Positions 57,653 through 64,000 of a stretch of DNA of 64,000 bases are shown here, in pieces. Below the pieces are notes generated by a model. The model did not search any database, was not told the origin of the DNA, and saw nothing but the letters and a program-made list of their open reading frames with translations. Numbering within the stretch: the stretch's first letter is position 1; every line of letters begins with the position of its first letter. The stretch comes from Proteles cristata cristata (taxonomy: Eukaryota; Chordata; Mammalia; Carnivora; Hyaenidae), in NCBI GenBank assembly GCA_017311185.1, contig JAESUZ010005106.1, positions 310,001 to 374,000 on the forward strand. The letters are read 5' to 3'. The position numbers were made by a program, and so were the translations under genes.

Positions 57653-58059
57653 TAAGCTGTAATTAAATTCTCACTCTAGGTTAAACATTGCACAGGGATG
57701 TTAGATGCGAGCACCTTCAATTGGAAACAGGCCTTTCAAGATTGGTTTGGTCGCAAACTAGAAAATCATATCAACTCTAGGGATTTACCATCAGACCAGG
57801 AGGACTTTTTTAAAAAAAAAAAAAAAATCCTTCAATTCAAAAAATGTTAAAATCTAGGATTACTATGAAAAATGCAAAAAAAATTACAAGGATATGGGAT
57901 AAAATTTTCTTCTCTCCTGCTCTGCCCTGAATTTCATCTGTTAGGCAATCACTGTCAACAATCTTAAAGTATCTTTTCTGACTATATGGTGCCTGTGGGC
58001 ACACATGTGTGTGGGCCTGCTTTTGTTTTTTGTCTGCTCATTTGCTTTTGCTTTCAAGT
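57653..58059. other. Unassigned intergenic DNA
   Basis: Contains an A run at about 57813-57827; nothing else named. Confidence 0.35.
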
Positions 58060-59190
58060 TTTAAAAAAGTCTGATAAAAGAGATATGACATAAATCTGCC
58101 ATTTTCATCATTTTTAAATGTACAATTCATTGGCATTAATTATACTCACAATGTTGTGCAACTATCACCACTATCTATTTCCAAGACCTTTTCATCACCC
58201 CCAACAGTGGCCATTAATCCCATTAATCATTAACTCCCCACTCTTCCCTTGTCCCAGCGCCTGGTAACCCCTACTTGTGTCTCTATGAATTTGCCTCATC
58301 CAGATAATTCATATAAGTTGAATCATACAATGTTTGTCCTTTCGTGTCACTTACTGTAATGTTTTCACATTTTTTTGTTTTTTTTCCCCATTTTTTAAAT
58401 GTATATTTATTTTGAGAGAAAGAGAGAATGTGAGTGGAGGAGGGACAGAGAAAGAGACAGAGAGAGAGAGACAGAAAGAGAGAGAGAAAGAAAATCCCAA
58501 GCAGGCTTCATGCTGTTGGCACAGAGCCCATCATGGGGCTTGAACTCATGAACCATGAGATCATGACCTGAACCGAAATCAAAACTTGGACACTTAACTG
58601 ACTGAGCTACCCAGGCGCCCTTATTTTCAAGGTGTAACCATAGTGTAGCATGCATCAGAACTTCATTCCTTTTTATGGCTGAAGAATATTCCACTGAAGA
58701 CCAAATTTTGCTTATCTATTCATCTGCTGATAGACACGTAAGTTGTGTTCATTTGCTTTTGACAGACATGATCATAATATACACGATTTCAGGAGCTTTT
58801 CCGCTTTCAGTTAATACATCTCAGGGGCTACATTGTTCTACTGGATGGAAATACCATCACTTATTTACTACTCTTCTATTAATAGCATATACACTGCTAC
58901 CATAGTTTTGCTGTTAAAACAGTGCTAGAGCGAATGTACTTGTACATACAGTGTTTTGTATGGAAGATAAACTCTTAAAAGTTTTATTATCTGGTCAATG
59001 GGAATGTGCATTTAACATTTTGATAAATACTGTCAAATTAGCTACCAAAAATATTGCCCCTGTTGACAGTCTCACCAACAGTGATTATGAGAGCCTTTTT
59101 GTCCATGTCTTTCTCACAAGGGGTATTTAGAACTTCTTTCTCCTTGCCAGTCTGACAGGTGGCACTTGGTTATTTAAATAAGGTATACTA
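58060..59190 (-). mobile_element. Old L1M 3' end, split by a SINE
   Basis: AGATATGACATAAATCTGCC, CACAATGTTGTGCAACTATC, CTCTATGAATTTGCCTCATC, then beyond the SINE TTCATTCCTTTTTATGGCTG, TTGCTTATCTATTCATCTGC and CAGTCTCACCAACAGTG in reverse L1 order. Confidence 0.85.
58390..58620 (-). repeat. CanSINE inserted in an old L1
   Basis: Reverse element ending CTACCCAGGCGCCC; GA-rich block expanded (about 58444-58492). Confidence 0.93.
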
Positions 59191-59801
59191 TAATCAGGGC
59201 TGATATTTAGTAGCAACGCATATGTGTGGCTGCATTCAATATTAAATACTAAAATTTTCTCTGCATTTGGCAACTGATCACTGGCCTGAGCCCTACCCTC
59301 GAACCCCACCCGTCTCCCCACAATCCAGCAACTGAAGGGAAACATCCTGCCCAGCACTACGGCCTATACCCATTTAAGTTGGTCCTTATTTGGGCTGAGC
59401 AGCTAACGTTTAGAATCTTTCTCCTGCCTCCATGAGTCAAATTTTTTTGTGAGACCCATTGATTATTTCCTTGCTCTAATTCTGAATCTCTAGTCCTGTA
59501 AAGCAATCGTCTATCTCAATTACAAGACCTGTGCTCGTGAGATCAGGGACCCTGTACTTCTCATTCATTCTTTCGCCCCCAGGATGTTTTTCAAGTACAT
59601 CGTATACAGCAGTTGCTGGACCAGGATCCCAGAATACTACTGTGAAAACACCATCCCAGGCCTCAGAGAACTTACAGACCAGGAAGAAAGGTGGGAAAAA
59701 TAAATGAAGAAGCAAATAAAATAATATCCATTAATAATGAGTGTCTAGAAGGAAACAGGCTCTGGAAACTTCTGCCCTCATTGCTTATCTGTGTATCCTC
59801 T
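59191..59801. other. Unassigned intergenic DNA
   Basis: No repeat, RNA or exon recognised. Confidence 0.35.
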
Positions 59802-59816
59802 CTTATACCTACTTTA

Positions 59817-60050
59817 TTTTATTTTTTAAATTTAAAAAAATGTTTATTTGAGAGAGAGAGAGACAGAGAGAGAGGTAGTGCAAGTGGGGGAGAGACAGAG
59901 AGGGAGAGACACACACACAGGATCCAAAGCAGGCTCCAGGATCCAGGCTGTCAGCACAGAGCCCCATGTAAGGCTTGAACTCCTGAACCACAAGATCATG
60001 ACCTGAGCCGAAGTCAGATGCTTAACCAACTGAGCCACCCAGGCACCTCA
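59817..60050 (-). repeat. CanSINE with target-site duplication
   Basis: Reverse element ending CACCCAGGCACCTCA. CTTATACCTACTTT before (59802) and CTTATACCTCCTTT after (60051) form a TSD with one mismatch. Confidence 0.93.
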
Positions 60051-60149
60051 CTTATACCTCCTTTAAATAGTCAAGCTCATCACCTGTCAGACTGCCAGGG
60101 ATGAAAAAAATTTTGAATGCTCCTTCTTGCAAGGAAATGGACAAGGCTC

Positions 60150-60500
60150 TCAAAGTTACTGTTGACAGGAATGATAACAAAAGTAACAGTGATATTTTTG
60201 GAAGACAGTGTCATGGGGATTCTCCTTAGTAGACAGGTCTGAGATGGAAAGGAAAGTGCAAAGGAGACAGGTGCAGAGAAGGAGAGCATACGGGCTGCAC
60301 TGGGTAGTGTGTGCAAAGGCTCACGGGTGGTGCGTCACACAAATAGTGTGTGCAAAGGGGTTGTTGTGATTGAAAGAGTCAGGAAGAAGATATGAGTGAG
60401 CACAGAATGCTAAGTGGGAGAGGTTGGAGATAAATCTGGCTATGGCCGGATCCGACCATGCCTTACAGATTACAGCCAAGAGTCTGAGACGGCCTGATTT
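60150..60500. repeat. Ancient repeat of uncertain class
   Basis: GTGTGCAAAGGCTCACGGGT, ATGCCTTACAGATTACAGCC and AAGAGTCTGAGACGGCC resemble the same broad ancient class as 9770-10200. The family is not assigned. Confidence 0.3.
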
Positions 60501-60784
60501 GTAATTTAAGATCCTACATCACTTAAGTTTATATTCTCCAATTCTTCCCAAAGTACCTAAGTGACTATGAGTTTGAGAGAGACATTGAGCCCCCTGTAGC
60601 TTTCTTTTATCCTTCCTAGTGCTCATGGGTTCCCAAGATAGCAACGTGGACAATGCCCACGTGCCCAGGGCTAGACATATTCGCCTCCGCTTCCTCTGCA
60701 TCTTTTAGGTCCTCCACTTTTCTACTTCACAAAAAAATAAACAACAGAGATTTCCATCCCTGAAGAACACTTTACTTAATGATA

Positions 60785-60985
60785 TAATCACCTGCTAATT
60801 ACTGAGCACTTTCTATGTGCTCACCATTCTCCCAAGTGCTTTGTACATATTAACCCATTTCATCCACTCATCCTCACCTACTCGAGAAACCTGAGGTGAA
60901 GGAAGATAAACCATTTTGAACACAGTCACAGAAGTAGTCAGTGGAAGAACAAGAATCTTGAGTCCACATCCTGCACTGCTCAATG
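60785..60985 (-). repeat. MIR SINE
   Basis: ACTGAGCACTTTCTATGTGC, CCAAGTGCTTTGTACATATT and AAGAATCTTGAGTCCACATC in reverse MIR order. Confidence 0.75.
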
Positions 60986-60989
60986 ATAG

Positions 60990-62736
60990 TCCTCTCCAGC
61001 AGGGGCTGGCATGTGGAAATTGCAATCCACCTGTTTATGTCACTCAAAGAAGCATTTTAAGGGACTGTGTGAATGCTGTCCTTAAATTTTATACAGTCTA
61101 CTTGTATACAACTTATACTTTTCACATTATACATCAATATCCTTCAAATCAAATATGGACTGTGTCAAATATGGACTTCTGAGATCACCTAATGAAAAAA
61201 CATCCTGAGACATCATAGGGTAGCACTACCCACGATGGCCTGGCAGTTTGGTTTCCAGTTCTGGCTGTCACTGAAATATTTCAATTTCCCTCTTATTATA
61301 TTATAAAAAAGCCATGAAAAATAGGGGGGAAATCCAAAGTACTAACATTAAAGGTACAGAGCACACCTTTATGACAAGGAAGCTAAGGACGAAAGTCACT
61401 GCATGCATAAAAATAATCAACGATTAGCTTGCTCAATTGTCCTCTGGACTTAAGCTGGTCAGCTGAGAACAAAGAGATAATAACTTTACAACTGTGTGTA
61501 TAAAGTATTGGAAATGTATTGTAGGAAATGTGTCAATGGCACAGTATAGGTAGTACATTGTTCATTTTGGTTTTTGTTTGTTTTGTTCTCTGAAAAGAGG
61601 GCTCCTTATAAAAGGTAAGTCTATTTTTTACTTTTGGGCATTTAGCTTTTATTTGAGAATAAAGAACCTACCGTATGTACTCATTTTCTTCCTCATTGCT
61701 AGACACAAATATTTTCATGTTAGAGCATATTATGCATCCTTTCCTATCCTACCCCCACTTGACAAGTCTGTGTACACTCACACACAGACATCTAGGAACC
61801 CACTTTCCTGTTCAGCATCAGAGTTCAGCATTTACAGGTGTCCACTTACCTTTATTAGTAGGTATTCTCTTGACTTCCTCTTGTTTTCACTGTAATAATT
61901 TTTGGATTTTGTTTGCCATGCATAGATGTCATCTTTTTCCTTCACACATTCTTTCTTCTGGATTTCTCATCAAAGCCTGTAAGCCAGAAAAGAGATACTC
62001 CTTAATTTCTGTAGGCACACAGGAAAGAACTAGAGATGTCAAATCAGTGACACGTCTAATTTATTTCTAATTTTCCCTTGGCTGGCTACAGTTTAATCAC
62101 CCTTTTAGAAATTTACCTAATGAGATTTCAAATAGAGCTATCTCGACATACAAATGAAATTGAGGCTATTCTCAACACCTAAATGATGTGGTCTCTTATA
62201 TAATGCACTCATTGAATAGACGGTGGTACTGCCTCCGTAGAAGGAGATTCTGCAGGACTGAAACTTACCTACAGTAGTTGTAAATTCAGGGTGATGGAAG
62301 TGGGAGAAATCAATAAGGTATGACCGCGGAATCCATGTTCTGGAATTACTAGAGCCAGGATAGCACTCCCAAATCTCGTTTTTAACAGATGTCAGTTGTG
62401 GAGAGAATAAATGCATGCCATGAATACTGATGAAATTCAGTGTGTGTGTTGTGCCCTAAGATGCTCATTTATATTTATTTGTCATTTTCCCTATAAAAGA
62501 AAAGGAAACAGCTATTCCTCGGACGCTCTGCTTAAGTCAGGAAGGGCCCTCGTCCTTGTCAGCTGTGGGCCAAACCTACAACATGCTATCAAAGTTCAGT
62601 GTCACCCATAAAGATTCAAAACCCTCTACTATTTGAATTCAGGAAACTAAGGGGCTTTTACACGTTCTAAATTAAAAAAAAAATAAAGGTAGGGAAGGTG
62701 ATGATTAAACAAACTTCGGTCACAATGGTCTAAATC
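60990..62736. other. 1.7 kb low-repeat intergenic DNA
   Basis: No named repeat or exon. A 13-base direct repeat TCAAATATGGACT sits at about 61148 and 61164. Confidence 0.35.
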
Positions 62737-62952
62737 CGAGGTCAGAAAAGTATTGCCTGTGAATTAAATCCAGCCTGCTGACTGTTTCTGCAGGTAAAGA
62801 TTTTTGGCACACAGCCACATTCAGTCATTTAAAGATTGCCTATGGTCACTCTGTAGCTACAATTACACAGCTGAATAGCTGTGCCAGAGACACAAGACCA
62901 AAAGTATTTATTACCTGGCCTTTCACAGAGATAGTTTGCCAACTCCTGCTTT
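62737..62952. mobile_element. hAT-Charlie-type relic, third copy
   Basis: Opposite orientation to the other two: GAGGTCAGAAAAGTATTGCC, TTAAATCCAGCCTGCTGACT, then AAGTATTTATTACCTGGCC and TTTGCCAACTCCTGC. Confidence 0.65.
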
Positions 62953-63280
62953 AATCTATGTTAGTCACCTTTCTTTACCGTAGGACTTTTCAGGGTCTGG
63001 AAAATATATACTTCAAACTTCAAGGGGAGGATATACAGAAAAAGTGCATCTTGCACGGGAAGTAATTTCTAAAATCAGTTCAAATGGAAAACTGAGTGGT
63101 CAAAATGAACACTGGGAATCCCTCAGGGAAAGTGCCACGCCATAGAGTCCACCATCGCACGTCATCATCAATATGGCCAGTTTTTCCTCCAAAGTTGCAA
63201 CAGATAAAATTGTTTTTGAGCACCACATGAAAGAGCTGGCTTTCTTTATGGGCCTCTTGTATAAAAAGATGCCTACATTA

Positions 63281-63297
63281 AAAAAAAAAAAAAAAAC
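63281..63297. repeat. Poly(A) run
   Basis: About 17 A without a visible SINE body. Confidence 0.75.
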
Positions 63298-63392
63298 AGA
63301 ATTGCTCTTGACATTGTAAGATACTTGAAGACGCTGAGAGCTACCAGAGAACGGAGGTTCAGGACACCAACTCACACTTATGTCTTGAATTT

Positions 63393-63614
63393 TTTTTTAA
63401 ATTTTTTTTTAATGTTTTATTTATTTCCAGGAGAGAGAGAGACAGCGTGAGCAGGGGAGGGTCAGAGAGAGAGGGAGTCACAGACTGAAACAGGCTCCAG
63501 GCTCTGAGCTGGCAGTCAGCACAGAGCCCGACGCGGGGCTCGAACCCACGAACCGCGAGATCATGACCTAAGCGAAAGTCGGACGCTCAACCAACTAAGC
63601 CACCCAGGCGCCCC
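63393..63614 (-). repeat. Young-subfamily CanSINE, perfect 17-base TSD
   Basis: Reverse element with GAGCTGGCAGTCAG, ending CACCCAGGCGCCCC. ACTTATGTCTTGAATTT at 63376-63392 and 63615-63631. Confidence 0.97.
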
Positions 63615-63849
63615 ACTTATGTCTTGAATTTGCCGAAGTTAAATATGCACTTGATCTGACTTTGCCAGAGGTTGTTGTTTGCGTTGTTTCCCAGTTTAAC
63701 TTCTCCTACCTCATGCTCCCGAGCTCCCAGTGCCAAAGCTTATAATAGAACCTGTGTTCCATGGAATGCATTTAAAGAAATAAAGAATACTCAAAACCAT
63801 GGGTATCACGGATCAATCAATGGAACAGAAGACATGTATGAGGCACTCT

Positions 63850-64000
63850 TAACACTAATTTTAAAACAAGTGCAGGACAAAGCTACAATAAGACACCACT
63901 TCATACCCATTAGGTGGAATATTTTCTTAAAAATAACAAATAACAAGTGTTGGTGAAAATGTGGAAAAGTTAGGATGCCTGTGTATTGCGGATGGGGATG
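63850..64000 (+). mobile_element. Old L1M ORF2 fragment, runs off the window
   Basis: AATAAGACACCACTTCATAC, CCATTAGGTGGAATATTTTC and AACAAGTGTTGGTGAAAATG plus TGGAAAAGTTAGGATGCC match the L1 ORF2 3' region. The element continues past 64000. Confidence 0.7.

Noticed and set aside
1..64000. CRISPR array, prophage, operon or other bacterial system
   Set aside because: The window is mammalian: SINEs, LINEs, a CpG island and a spliced exon. No regularly spaced repeat-spacer pattern was seen.

Overview
This window is mammalian nuclear DNA, almost certainly from a feliform carnivoran. The main evidence is about 38 copies of the carnivore tRNA-Lys-derived SINE (CanSINE, SINEC_Fc-like) on both strands. 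Their heads read GGGGCGCCTGGGTGGC, and many have clear target-site duplications (TSDs). Eight copies belong to a young-looking subfamily with a short insertion (CTGACTGCCAGCTC) that I do not recall from the domestic-cat consensus, so a non-felid feliform is possible. That placement is inference. There is no bacterial, phage or CRISPR content.

One cellular protein-coding element is supported: the first coding exon of FRMD4B (FERM domain scaffold) on the minus strand at 4784-4945. It has 54 codons, a strong start context and a canonical GT donor, and lies in a CpG island at about 4735-5400. Positions 1-4783 are therefore the start of FRMD4B intron 1. Everything above about 5400 is the upstream intergenic region; in human the next gene on that side is MITF.

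Layout: 1-4.7 kb is intron with a MIR and one SINE. 4.7-5.4 kb is promoter and exon. 5.4-12.9 kb holds SINEs, MER5-type DNA transposon relics and a long TTCC/TTTC tract. 13-17.8 kb is a dense nest: old L1M 3' ends interrupted by eight SINEs and a young 5'-truncated L1. 17.8-34 kb is mostly single-copy DNA with scattered SINE, MIR, L2 and hAT copies. 34-35.8 kb has SINEs and two opposed MaLR-type LTRs. 36-47.9 kb has MIRs and SINEs. 47.9-49 kb is an old L1. 49.17-54.14 kb is a young, nearly complete minus-strand L1 lacking the 5' end of ORF1, with several frame breaks. 54.9-64 kb holds more old L1 pieces and SINEs.

No operon or multi-gene system is present. The coding-like content outside FRMD4B is L1 ORF1/ORF2. 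I found no previously undescribed functional system. The most useful leads are the exon/promoter, the SINE subfamily, the young L1 pair, the nested-insertion history and one perfect inverted repeat. Repeat edges are read by eye and are approximate unless a TSD is given.
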